Of a stretch of 64,000 nucleotides of DNA, positions 54,481 through 64,000 are shown piece after piece. Every line of letters begins with the position of its first letter. Position 1 is the stretch's first letter. The stretch comes from Mixophyes australis. Lineage: Eukaryota > Chordata > Amphibia > Anura > Limnodynastidae. The notes under the pieces were generated by a model, which was not told the origin of the DNA, did not search any database, and was given only the letters and a program-made list of their open reading frames with translations. The DNA lies in contig JAVHZZ010000002.1 of NCBI GenBank assembly GCA_036250195.1, forward strand, positions 279,702,960 through 279,766,959, given 5' to 3'. The position numbers and the translations under genes are program-made.

Positions 54481-54824
54481 AGTAAAGTAGAGTAGTCAGT
54501 ACCTGAGTGGAGTGTCAGCTTTGCAGACGAGTAGAGTAGCAGGTACTTGAGTAGAGTGTCAGCTTCGCAGACGAGTAAACAGGATACAGAGTAGCCACGT
54601 CTTAGGCACTCAAAGGCAACTGAGGAACAGGCACTGAGTGTTTGAAGGAAGTGCCTTTTGTATTTAGCGCCAATATTGCTTGACCAATAGGCATGCAGGC
54701 AGAGGTTTTATAAGTTGCGCATACGCAGACCCGAATCCAAGATGGTGGTGCCCGGGCCGGAGCGCCGGAGCGAGGTAAGTTTGCCGGAGGTCGGGTGGGC
54801 TGCTCGATACCCCGGCGAGTGACA
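54481..54824 (-). mobile_element. Chromovirus LTR E, right part
   Basis: Continues the minisatellite (to about 54580) and then U3 sequence. On the minus strand it starts TGTCACTCGCCGGGG (at 54824), the same TGTCA start as LTRs B and D, and has TATAAAAC (about 54712-54705) some 120 nt downstream. Confidence 0.7.
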
Positions 54825-55577
54825 GCACGTGTATGTACCTTTTTTGTCTGGTTGGAATATTTAATTGCTTATGAATTTTGGTGGAAATTCTTGTGTGCAT
54901 ACATAGCAGCATACCGTAGTGAAGCGCCTAACACTATCAATCCCATTGCATACAGTAAGTTTAGTGTTGTTAATGTACAATTCACAGATCACATCCATAG
55001 ATTGGCCAGATAAATCTGTTCTTCTCAATTCTTCATTTCCACTGTATGTTTGAAAAACAAAAAGGACATTGCTAGCATAAGAAAGTGTATAGAAAATAAT
55101 AAAAAGATATGTAAATTTTCTGTTTAAAACACTTCAATCACTGTAACATCTTAAAATGTTATGCTTAATTACCACAATATTTATGTTATATCATAGCCCT
55201 TACAAGATAAGTACTTACATTTGATTAGGACATTGAAGGCCCTATGCCATCACTCCACGATATGCCAGTTATATTCATGAATAGCAGTAATGGACCCCAA
55301 TTGGTCTTTGTAATAGTTTTCTGTATGGAATAGAGAATATAATAAAACTGTAATTTGTCTTTATTGCACATTCGATCCTATAAGACAAACTACTAATCTT
55401 TATCCAATTTAATATCTGTCCTAATAATGGAAATATGTTTAAAATGAAATACAGTCTTACTTAATGAAAAAAAACATTACATTTTCATAGTCAAATCTAA
55501 TACATATACTCACCCTGGTTGTCATCCATAATAATTTTATGTTCATATTCTTCTCCATGTGTTCCCAAGTTTGGGAC
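54825..55577. other. No gene seen
   Basis: AT-rich sequence without repeats, terminal motifs or supportable open frames. Near 55561 it runs into the palindromic start of the hAT-like element. Confidence 0.45.
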
Positions 55578-56361
55578 CAGTGGTTCCCAAACTTTTGCAG
55601 TTCGCGACATCCTTAGAGTCTCTATAATTTTTTCAAGGCACCCCTCCAAAATAATTACCAAGCAGTCCCATTTTATAAGTAGCTGGGTCAAAAAACGTAA
55701 TAAGTATTTAGGTCAGGACAGAAATACTTATTTAGTTGTATGCAAAAATACACATAAATCCAAGGGAAAATAATATTTTTATATATTTTTTTCAATTATA
55801 TTTATGTCAAAGAATAATTTACAGCTAACTCACACTGTGCCCTCCTTCATCTCCACACACTGTGCCCCTGAATCATCTCCACACTCTGCGCCCCCTCTGC
55901 ATCCACAAGCTCTGCACCCTCTCTGCATCCACAAGCTCTGCGCCCCCTCTGCATCCACTCGCTCTGCGCCCCCTCTGCATCCACTCGCTCTGCGCCCCCT
56001 CTGCATACACTCAGTCTGCCCCCTCTGCATCCACTCGCTCTGCCCCCTCGCTCTGCCCTCTCTGCCCCCTCGCTCTGCCCTCTCTGCCCCCTCTGCATCT
56101 TCGCTCTGCTCCCTCTGCATCCCGCAGAGGGGGCAGAGGGTCACTGCTTGTCACCGCTTGTCACTGAATGTTGGGCATGACGTCATCACATCTGACATTC
56201 AGTGACAAGCAGCAGTAGAAAGGAGGATGCTGGGTCCCGGGCGCCGCCGGATTGGTAAGTTTTTTTTCTGTTTTGTGTTTTTTTTCTCTACCTGGCCACG
56301 GCACCCCTGTGACATCGCCGCGGCACCCCTGGGAGCCACGGCACACAGTTTGGGAACCTAG
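55578..56361. mobile_element. hAT-like non-autonomous element with internal minisatellite
   Basis: Left end CAGTGGTTCCCAAACTTTTG and right end ...CAGTTTGGGAACCTAG are inverted repeats of the hAT/Charlie type. The interior carries a CT-rich minisatellite (about 55855-56120; units of 15-30 bp built on CTCTGCATCCACTCG) and a 16-bp perfect inverted repeat (56156-56171 with 56195-56210, GCTTGTCACTGAATGT). No transposase. An 8-bp target duplication could not be found, and the right terminal bases (CCTAG) deviate from the usual CCACTG. Confidence 0.65.
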
Positions 56362-56658
56362 GGATTAATCCTTTATTGTAATCTTAAAGACACTTGCTTA
56401 TTTGCTGTGTATTTTCTTATCTATAAGCAAACAAATGAAAACACACAATTTAGTTGTAAATTGGTCATTAAATACTTTGCATCCACGCTATTTTATAGAT
56501 CCTTTCTATTGTTGAAATGCTCATAGGCCTGATGCAATTGTTATTCAGCATCCTCCTCTTCTTAGAATACAACATGTCCTTTATTTCCTAGGTAGAAAAA
56601 GGTCACAATTAATATAAAATTAGCATTAAAAAGTAGTTTGTAACATATGGTAGCGCAG

Positions 56659-56888
56659 TGCTCAGACATTGCTGTAAGTGTATACTTACGTGCAATTTTA
56701 GGGAGGCCAGCTTCACATCCAGACTTGTTTGAAGCCCACGTCAGGCACATGATTTCCTACTGAAAAAACAAAATTTTCAGCCCAATAAAAAAAAAACTGT
56801 TCTTTTTGGTCGCGCATAGGTCAACATTGCTCATGCTCAGACATTGCTGTAAGCGCATACTTACGGGCAATTTTAGGGAGGCCAGCTT
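56659..56888. repeat. 55-bp direct duplication, 175 bp apart
   Basis: 56659-56713 and 56834-56888 agree at 52 of 55 positions. On the minus strand both read AGLPKIARKY-x-LTAMSEH in one frame, and both contain a strong donor-like GTAAGTAT. Before the first copy (minus sense) stands TTTGTTTTTTCAG (about 56772-56760), an acceptor-like site, so a small exon of about 66 nt is possible. Confidence 0.6.
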
Positions 56889-57497
56889 GCATTGCATATA
56901 TTGCATTCTCATAACCAACTGGATTATAAGTGGTAGGCGATCCCTCTTAAATATGTCATTAGAGCCACTGTTTCCCTCTGGCCGATAAATGTTTGTAATG
57001 CAGTTTCCCAGTTCTTTTTGCTCCCGTCGTGGCAGTGTCCTTGGCATGTTGGCAGTCACCTTCTGTATTTGGGCTTTTGTGGTGTTTTGCTCTTTAATGA
57101 AGTAGTAGATTAGGTTGAACACACCTAACTTCTTCTCGTCCAATATGCTGCCAACCTTCCAAGTTATTATTTTTTGCAGAATGCCCAAACTGTTATTTTA
57201 ATGTACCGACCACATTCTGGGAGGGAACAACTGTGCTGTTCTTGTAGATTGGCTGTGAGTTCTTTCGCGTCTTCTACCAAGAACATAATTTTCTTCAAAA
57301 TATTTAACGACAGCTTCTGCATTTTCCGGTAAATGTCTTTTCAATTCTTCAAAAGCATCTGGAATCTCATTCGGGGGCAAAAAGGCAAGGGCTTGCAAAT
57401 GTCTCATGAGGAGCGCAAAAGCTGGGTCAGTGCTATACAGCTGAGCTAATCCTGCTATCTGCATGCTTCGGTAAAGGCTCTGACCCAGGTGAAACAA
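56757..57497 (-). pseudogene. MULE transposase, C-terminal part
   Basis: Minus-strand frame reading FHLGQSLYRSMQIAGLAQLY, then ALAFLPPNEIPDAFEELKRHLPE and LFPPRMWSVH, which I recognise as the region after the DDE core of animal MULE (Mutator/Phantom-type) transposases. A TAA at 57198-57200 interrupts it. The same frame continues with GVFNLIYYFIKEQNTTKAQI, the family's FI-x-x-LK-x-EQ region. The catalytic core that should precede FHLGQ is missing. The N-terminal part lies beyond the foldback element at 57503-57939. Confidence 0.7.
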
Positions 57498-57502
57498 AAC
57501 AT

Positions 57503-57939
57503 CAGGGGCTTACAGGGGGTACTGTTGTACCGGGCCCGGGCTCACCAGGGTACAACAGCGCAACACAAACTTACCTGGGGGCCCGCTGTCTTGCAGTCCG
57601 CTGGTCTCCGCTACTCTGCGCTGATGTCTTCAGCCTGGCTGTCACCATGACAGTCAGGCACCAGAATGCGATCGCATGGGTGGAGGAATCATTCCCCCTG
57701 CCTGTGACAGCCAGATCACATGATCGCAGGGGGAATGATTCCTCCATCCCTGCGATCGCATTCTGGTACCTGGTTGCCACGGTGAGAGCCAGGCTGAAGA
57801 CATCAGCGCAGAGTAGCGGAGACCAGCAGACTGCAAACAGCCGGCCCCCAGGTAAGTTTGTGTTGCGCTGTTGCTCATGGGGGGGCGCTCATCAAGGGGG
57901 GGCCCGTACTGGGTCCAATGATTTCTGATGGCGGCCCTG
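57503..57939. mobile_element. Foldback MITE in the MULE gene
   Basis: A long imperfect palindrome: the arms 57553 to about 57710 and about 57716-57873 are near-complements (CAACAGCGCAACACAAACTT pairs with the end at 57873). Outer ends read CAGGGG and GGCGGCCCTG, giving CAGGG-type hAT-like ends. It sits exactly where the transposase core is missing. No clear target duplication. Palindromic open frames on both strands are by-products. Confidence 0.75.
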
Positions 57940-58540
57940 CCATCCATCACCCAATATACGGTCTCCTGTAGTTTCTCCAAATTTTCACGAGTTGCCAAGA
58001 GTAAAATTCTTTTGCTGCCAAATGTGGAGTCCTTCCCGAGAAATTTCTCTCCATCGATTTCTTTTAAATTGTCAGGCACATTTATATCGTTTAGATACGT
58101 TGGCTGTGCCAGCATGTCAGCGAGTCTCACCCTCTTCACCGATTGCCTGAGAGCAGATCGATTTGGCATGTACACTGTGCTTGTTGATGGCATTTCAGCT
58201 GTGACATGCTGGATGATCTGTGCTGTGCTCTCCATTGTATTATGTGCTCGTTCCCTGATGTTGTGTCTTGCTCTGGCAACATCAGTTCTTTCTGCCCTCG
58301 CTGCGTGGTTATGTTCAGTGTGTGAGATGAGCTTGCAGCTATTGGCAAATTCCACGGTGATGGCCCATGCACGACAACTGCCATTCTTAAACTCGTTACA
58401 ACTCCAATAACACCTTTCTCCACGTTGTTTGTTCCTGGCAAAAATAAATCAACGCTGAGTAGATTTCCACCCTTCTGAAATGGGACAAGGGAAGCATATG
58501 CAGTTGCCATGATTCCGGTAATAGTAGAATCTGCGTCCAA
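57940..58540 (-). pseudogene. FLYWCH finger and N-terminal part of the MULE transposase
   Basis: Minus strand. A FLYWCH-type zinc finger is readable around 58510-58310: LLSVDLFL, RNKQRGERCYWSCNEFKNG, SCRAWAITV, and the closing HTEHNHAA with the His pair. One frameshift lies near 58450. The linker follows (RSALRQSVKRVRLAD; FLGKDS) and then LEKLQETVYWVMDG, the last motif before the first catalytic Asp region (normally DGTFK). The frame then enters the foldback element. FLYWCH fingers bind DNA, and fusion to MULE transposase is known in animals. Confidence 0.72.
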
Positions 58541-58599
58541 AAAAAATCCTCGAAATTGCCGAGATTTGTCACAAAGGTGGATAACAGCGGAATGGCAAG

Positions 58600-59500
58600 C
58601 AGGTATCCCAAAGGAGTATATAGGAAAATCTGTTCTCTGGTTAAGAGTCAGGCAAATCCAGGTATAAAACCCGAATTAGCAAGCTTATTCAGTAGTAATA
58701 AGTGGCGATTTGACTCTGGTTGGGAGAAGTTTTTATAGGGGCAGATGTGAGGTTGGACTATTTACCTACATTACGTAAATATTTTAGCTATGAATGAATT
58801 CATTAATTATAGCTCAAATTTGTAGATGTCAGACTGTGTGCCTCTGCAGTAATTTACTGTTTGTTATTAAGTTAGTTAAGTTAACACTTGTACCAGATAG
58901 ACCATCAAGTGACATGGTCGCGTGAACTTTATTACCTTGTAAATTTGGTGACAGGTTTTCTATTTGTTTATAAGTGTACACTGTAAGCCACAGACAATAG
59001 GAATTTAGTAAAAAAAAAATATAGGGAATTAGTCTAATAAATGTTAGTGTTGAAACAGATACCATACATATTTGTAATAAAACGTTATTCCATATGTAAT
59101 AAATGTACTTTCTACAGCAAATTTAACATTGTATTTTAAGTTATTATTATTTCACACTTTATCATTTCTAATTTCATACTAAAAGACACATTCATAACAC
59201 TGGTGGGTTACTGACTATGTTATGTTAATGAATGGTACTTTCAATGTTATATATGTGTATTATTGGATTTTTGGACAGATTTTAATACAAAAATATAATG
59301 ATTACAAGTAATCACTGTTTGTGCAGTGCACACTATAGGATTTCTACAGTTTCAATTGTATTACTATGTAGCCTATACAGTTTGTGATACAGACTACAGT
59401 TATAAAGTGACTGTTTGGCAACTTATGTCCTAAAGTCCTTTTTTGTAGTGTAAAATATAGAGTTATGTGTTGTTATAAATTTTAATTTGAACATTTAATT
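58600..59500. other. No gene seen
   Basis: AT-rich spacer between the MULE remnant and the Myb pseudogene. No motifs, terminal repeats or supportable open frames. Confidence 0.45.
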
Positions 59501-59506
59501 AGTATA

Positions 59507-62120
59507 TTATACAATCATGTAATTTACCAGGAGTTGCAGACTGCTGGAAACTGCAATGCTCGCTGCAGCCGCCTGTTGCTGTGTTATCCACATTTCATCC
59601 ACATTTGCCCACATTTGATGCTGTGGCATTTCGATGTTCCTGAGTGCTGTGGAATGTTCCATTTGACGCATTCCCTGGTTCAAAAGTATTTGGACAAACA
59701 GATTTTGATTGCCCAAAATTTGTCTCTGATTGATCCATGTGATGGAGGTGTATTCACCTGTTCTGCTGTTTCTTCTGTTGTGTCCGTGACCTCAATTGTA
59801 CCATGGTCCACCTCTTCAGAGTGAATGGTGTCCTGAAACTGAACTGTGGCTTGGTCAGATTCAGGTGGAGTGGTGTTCTCAACCTCTATTGTCACTTGGT
59901 GGGCTTCCATTTCCACTGTACATAAATCTTCTGTTGGATGGACTTCCATGGATACATTCTCCAAATCGATCACAGTGTCTTCATGACTTACATGCTCAGG
60001 TACTTCCTCAACAAAAAGTTTTCTTCTCTTAGCTGATAACAGATATTAAAAATGGTTAACTATTAATTTTTAGCTTTGTGGCAGGACATGTGACAACATT
60101 ACAGGTTTAACGATAGTATGTACTAAATGTAAATACCTCGCACAGAGGAAACTGAGGAAGCTGATGATTCTTCGTGTCCAAAGACTTCACGGTTCTCTTC
60201 TAAGTCATGAAAAGACTGCTCAATTAAACCTAAAGTTTGCGTATCTGAAATTATAAGTTATTTTAGTTTGGGGAGTATTTAATTTACACATTACAATTCC
60301 TTTACAAATAAGCTACAATTACCGGTAAAGAGAGGAGTCTTTTTTTTCATCAGGGTCCTGCTAAAATCCCTTGCCTTGCCTTTTTTATCTGTGATAAATT
60401 TAAGAATCAAAAATGTATACATTTTTGGAAAAGTACTGTGATTTAAAGGTTGGCAAACGTGGTGCCGTGAACAGTATGCTTAAATTAACTAGTCTATATT
60501 ACATTGACAAAAAATTACCATAGGACTTCGGTTTCCCTTTTGGAGTTTTCCCAGGAGATCTTCATCCGATGTGTTCAGGTCATTGCACAACTTCTCCCGC
60601 TATTTCTTCCAGGCGACCTTGTGTCTCTTCTTACCATCAGGCCGGCGGGAGGTCTTCGCAATCTTCACCTTGGTACTTATCTGGCAATCCCAAAAACTCT
60701 TCTTACAAGTCTCCTCATTGCGAGGGATGCCACGGACCACTTACACAGCTTTGGCGATGGAACTTCAGATCTTCCTTCTGACATGGTAGCTGGTCTTCAT
60801 ACCCTATTTGCCAAGTATCTTGTCCTTAAATCGCAAAACCTATAAACAACAACAATATGAAATGGCCTTATTTTTAGTTTTTTTAGTTTTAAATGTAGCA
60901 TTAAACATTATTACACAACACTTATCTTCAGTGTTACATTGTGGATCACACTTAAGGTATTTTGTGGCAGGGGGTGTGGATTTAAGTACATTTAAAAAGA
61001 TAGTTCTTGTCTTGTACATGTATACAAACAGTCAAGATTAACTAGATAGGGGAATTGACACTTGACTGAACAGATTACAGATAGAAAATAGCCCTGTTGT
61101 ATGCAGTGTAAAAGCCATAAAATTAGTGTGCACAGCTCTACTTTAGACAGAAAAGATAAAAAATATGTTGGTCAGCTTTTGTTTGAAGTAATTGTTGGAA
61201 ATCATCATCATCAACATTTATTTATATTGCGCCAGCAAATTCCGTAGCGCTTTACAATTGGGAACGAACATTGATAAGACAATACTGGGTAATAGATACA
61301 GACAGAAAGGTAAGAGAACCCTGCTCGAAAGCTTACAATCTAAATGAAATTTTGATTAAATGTTGACACCACCAACTAAAAAAAATCCATTTGATATTAA
61401 CATCATGTTTCACTATGGTGAAATGTAACTGCATAATGTACAAAAAATAAAATAAAAAGGGAGGTTTATTTGAGGCTGGTGTATTGTAAATATGCAAGGG
61501 CCATATTTTGTATTTTTTATACATTGGGGATTAAATATTAGTATTTCAGGCTTATTTGGGTATTGCTCACAATTCAGCCCTTCATTTATGTCAGCCACTA
61601 TACCTTGGGGGTGAGTGCATCTGATTTTAACAGTATTTTAATGGGCTCAGAAGCAGAGAGAAAAATAATTTCCTTTTACATTTTACATGAATGTAAAACT
61701 ATAATTAAATTAAACAAATGTGACCATTAATACTGATGTGAATTTAACTGGTCTTTTTGCAAAAAAAATATTACTAGTACAGGTGACTGTTTATAGGAAC
61801 ATTTACATTGGGGGTAGGGTTTTAGGGTAATAAATTAAAATATCAGTTTTATACCTGAGAAACTAAGACTTTATTTTCAGCCTCACTAAAGCGTGGGGCG
61901 CGATTTGAAGTGCTGAGCCCCTCGTCACCGTCATCATCCTCGCTCGATTCCTGGTCACTTATGTCCAGTTCCATTTCTGCCTCTGAAATGGCTGATGTTG
62001 ATGAAGCTGAAACGGGTCGATACTCTGAACCACTGCTTTCTCTTCACTTGAGTCTTGAAGTTGTCGCTCTTCCTCGGGCTTGTCCTGTGAAGAAACACAC
62101 CTCCTACGATCCCTAGACAT
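59507..62120 (-). pseudogene. Harbinger-type Myb/SANT protein, five-exon pseudogene
   Basis: Minus strand. Exon 1 62120-61855: ATG start (MSRDRRRCVSSQDKPEEER), one frameshift near 62020, acidic stretch (SDQESSEDDDGDEG), start of the Myb domain (RFSEAENKVLVSQ). Exon 2 60839-60519: rest of the Myb/SANT domain (VLRFKDKILGK; GIPRNEETCKKSFWDCQ; KVKIAK) with four in-frame stops but no indel. Exon 3 60388-60323, exon 4 60244-60137 (LIEQSFHDLEENREVFGHEE), exon 5 60032-59680 (acidic, then a frameshift and a Gln/Ala-rich tail to 59507). All introns have GT donors and AG acceptors, and exons 3, 4 and 5 share phase 1. The exon 2-3 join is out by one base. Such Myb-like proteins are the partner of Harbinger nucleases. 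Confidence 0.7.
61203..61345 (+). repeat. Short interspersed repeat of frog type
   Basis: ATCATCATCATCAACATTTA, then TTTATATTGCGCCAGCAAATTCCG and GCGCTTTACAATTG, ending GCTTACAATCTAAATG. I recognise this wording as a very common repeat in frog genomes (LINE-tail or SINE related). It lies inside the first intron of the Myb pseudogene. Confidence 0.65.
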
Positions 62121-63119
62121 ACTGTGAGATTAGAGAAGTACAGAATAAAAAATAATTTGTGCTTTTAAAAAAGCAGTTGTCCTCTATTCGGTGTCGAATT
62201 AACGGCTATACCAACTGTGCACTACTGGTAAAGGAATTCTGGAAGCAGTAACCGGGTCAGCCAATCCAAATCCACCACAAAAATCAGCAAGATCATCAGA
62301 ATCATAGAAATGTCAGCGTGCATATTCCAAAAATTTATAGTAGGGGATTCGAGGTGCGAATTGTATCAATTTTATACTAATCTTTTAGATTTGATAGGAT
62401 AGTATTAATATATTCATATTTTTGTGACATCATCAGTGAATTAGGAGTTTAAATTTTTTTTTTTTTTGGTCAACCATGACTTTATTGATAAGACAATTGC
62501 ATAAGTCTGTTTCTGTACCTGCTCTTTTATTTGAACAACTATGACTTTATTAACAAGACTATTGTATTGGCTTGCTGTGGTTAGTGGAATGTTTCGTTGC
62601 TAATTGTGGTTGTACAACAATAAATATAAAAGCATCAAATAAAAAATTTGGATATATGTAAATAACGTTTTTTGTTTTTTTTAATAAAAGTATAACTATT
62701 GTAGATATTTATGTTTGTTGTTTTTATTAATTTTTCTACAGTTATGTATGATTCGAAATTAGGTAGGTCAATATTTTTCTTAGCAGGTATTATTTAGGAT
62801 CGTTCATTTAGTTGATCGTGTTCATATCCATTTCGATATTTCTGTAGTTAATTTCCAAGATTGCGATTATATTGGTCGCAATTTGTTTTACTAGGTATTT
62901 TAATATTATCAGGGTTTTTTGTGTAGGTATATTTTATATAGGTTTTTAGAATGTGTCATGATTAAATATGTTGAATTTGTGAGGCAGCAATTGTTGTAAT
63001 GTCATTATTTTAGTTATGCCTTAATTTATTTGGTGAGGTAAATAATCGCGTCTAAACATTAAGTATCGTTATTTTCGAGTCTAATTTATTGTTGTCATGT
63101 TATTTAGTGTAGGGAATGT
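62121..63119. other. AT-rich stretch, no gene
   Basis: Long T-rich tracts (62453-62467). A loose 30-bp direct repeat occurs at 62472-62503 and 62537-62568 (CAAC-x-ATGACTTTATT). No coding region. Confidence 0.5.
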
Positions 63120-63208
63120 GACTACCACCGAAATAAATGATAGCTAGAATCTGATTGGTTTTCAAACCCGCCGGAAAACTCTCAGCTTGATACATTTACC
63201 CCCTGATG
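63120..63208. other. Probable Harbinger-type transposon end
   Basis: TAGAATCTGATTGGTTTTCA, AACCCGCCGGAAAACTCTCA and GCTTGATACATTTACCCCC follow one another. I know this series as a terminal sequence of abundant frog DNA transposons (recalled). It lies 1.1 kb upstream of the Myb pseudogene start and could be that element's 5' end. The opposite end was not found. Confidence 0.45.
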
Positions 63209-64000
63209 TCTTCTGGCAATTATCTTATGGACACATTCATAAAATAAATTCAATTGCTTTTTAGCATTTACATGATTTTTGTTATGCCTATACTATATGT
63301 TTTTTTACTCCTCTTTATTGATCCTATGCCACTCATTGTTTGTGTGGTTTTTTTATGTATTTGGTAATAAAACATTTTTTATCCATGGTTCATAGTTCAT
63401 TTTTTTGGATACCTATACACTATTGTATATTTTTTCTCTTTGTTTGGGGTTAGAAGCCTGAGCATAGATGAGAGATTGAAAGTATGTTTGTTTTGCAGTT
63501 TCTAGAGCATTTCAATATGAGTGGTAGATAGCAGTATATGTGATGAAATGTATAACATTTACACCAGTGACGTTCTGCTTTTTGAGAGTTTTTTAAAAGT
63601 TCTTGTTACTTTAGAGTGCCACGGTTGGCAACAAAGTCTACACGGAGAATGAAGAGTCGCTGGAGCCCTTGATCAAGAGCAGTTGCTAGGGTTTGGTGAA
63701 AATGAGGTACTGCCCTATCAGGGGAGGAGAATGTAGAAATTGGGGAGAGAAGGTGTTGAAGAGAGGTGGAAAACTGTTGAAAATCATTAGTGTTAATATT
63801 CTTGTGGGTGTGAGGAGGCTTGGAAGAGTTTGACAGCGGGGCGGGTAAAAAAAAACTGGGGGTGAGCATCTAATAAGGTGATGTTCGTTTCGAGAGGGGG
63901 AAAGGAGTTTTAAGCAAATGAGAAACTGAGCATAGTCTAGAGAAAGCAAGATCAAGACAATGGCCACCCTGATGAGTAGCAGATTCAATCCACTGGGAGA
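63209..64000. other. No gene seen
   Basis: AT-rich, then a purine-rich stretch from about 63640. Short open frames on the minus strand are Pro/Ser/Leu-rich, without recognisable domains. Confidence 0.4.

Noticed and set aside
55855..56120. Possible CRISPR-like array
   Set aside because: The repeats are contiguous, imperfect and without spacers; a minisatellite in a vertebrate-type genome.
55804..56205. Proline/alanine/cysteine-rich open frames on both strands
   Set aside because: Simple-sequence minisatellite keeps all frames open; not a gene.
57647..57928. Open frames on both strands in the foldback MITE
   Set aside because: They are mirror readings of a palindrome and do not resemble a protein.

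Overview
The window looks like repeat-rich vertebrate nuclear DNA, most likely from a frog or other amphibian. The evidence is decayed L2/CR1-like LINEs, several families of chromodomain Ty3/gypsy elements, a Ngaro-type tyrosine-recombinase element, a GIY-YIG Penelope-like element (PLE), Harbinger, MULE and hAT remnants, and short repeats of the 'TATTGCGCCAGCAAATTCCG' type that I associate with frog genomes. I found no host protein-coding gene, rRNA or tRNA. Nearly all coding capacity belongs to mobile elements.

Layout. 1-10.6 kb: old LINE pieces, an LTR fragment (F), a small TIR element, hairpins and a coding-like tandem-repeat tract. 10.6-27 kb: a three-level nest. A decayed Ngaro element (C, minus strand: gag, RT, RNase H, tyrosine recombinase, SGNH hydrolase) is split inside its recombinase by a chromovirus (A, minus strand, 12440-23572, TSD CAGAT). 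A is split inside its RT by a younger chromovirus (B, plus strand, 15231-20723, TSD CCTGC) with an intact 1149-codon pol. 27.9-33.7 kb: a third chromovirus family (D) in a partial tandem, internal fragment-LTR-internal-LTR. 33.75-54.8 kb: a reverse-oriented LTR (E) whose 44/49-bp minisatellite was hit by a 20.2-kb PLE array. 54.8-64 kb: a hAT-like element, a MULE with a FLYWCH finger whose catalytic core is missing and replaced by a foldback element, and a five-exon Harbinger-type Myb/SANT pseudogene.

Two systems stand out. First, A, B and D each carry, directly after the 5' LTR, not a tRNA primer site but a 10-11 nt stretch complementary to the LTR's own predicted transcript start, about 31 nt below a TATA-like box. 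This is the self-priming design known from Tf1/sushi elements. In B the 5' LTR lacks 17 bp exactly at that primer. Second, the PLE array holds two minus and three plus units (three full or near-full, two 5'-truncated), joined head to head with both 3' ends outward. It is bounded by a 13-bp target duplication and its copies are almost identical. Its two ORFs are linked by a G8 run that would need a one-base slip to give a protein of about 1.09 kaa, and each unit carries a hammerhead-like fold just below a TATA box.

The relative order of insertion follows from the nesting: C before A (LTRs about 2.6% different by eye) before B (about 0.5%), and E before the PLE.
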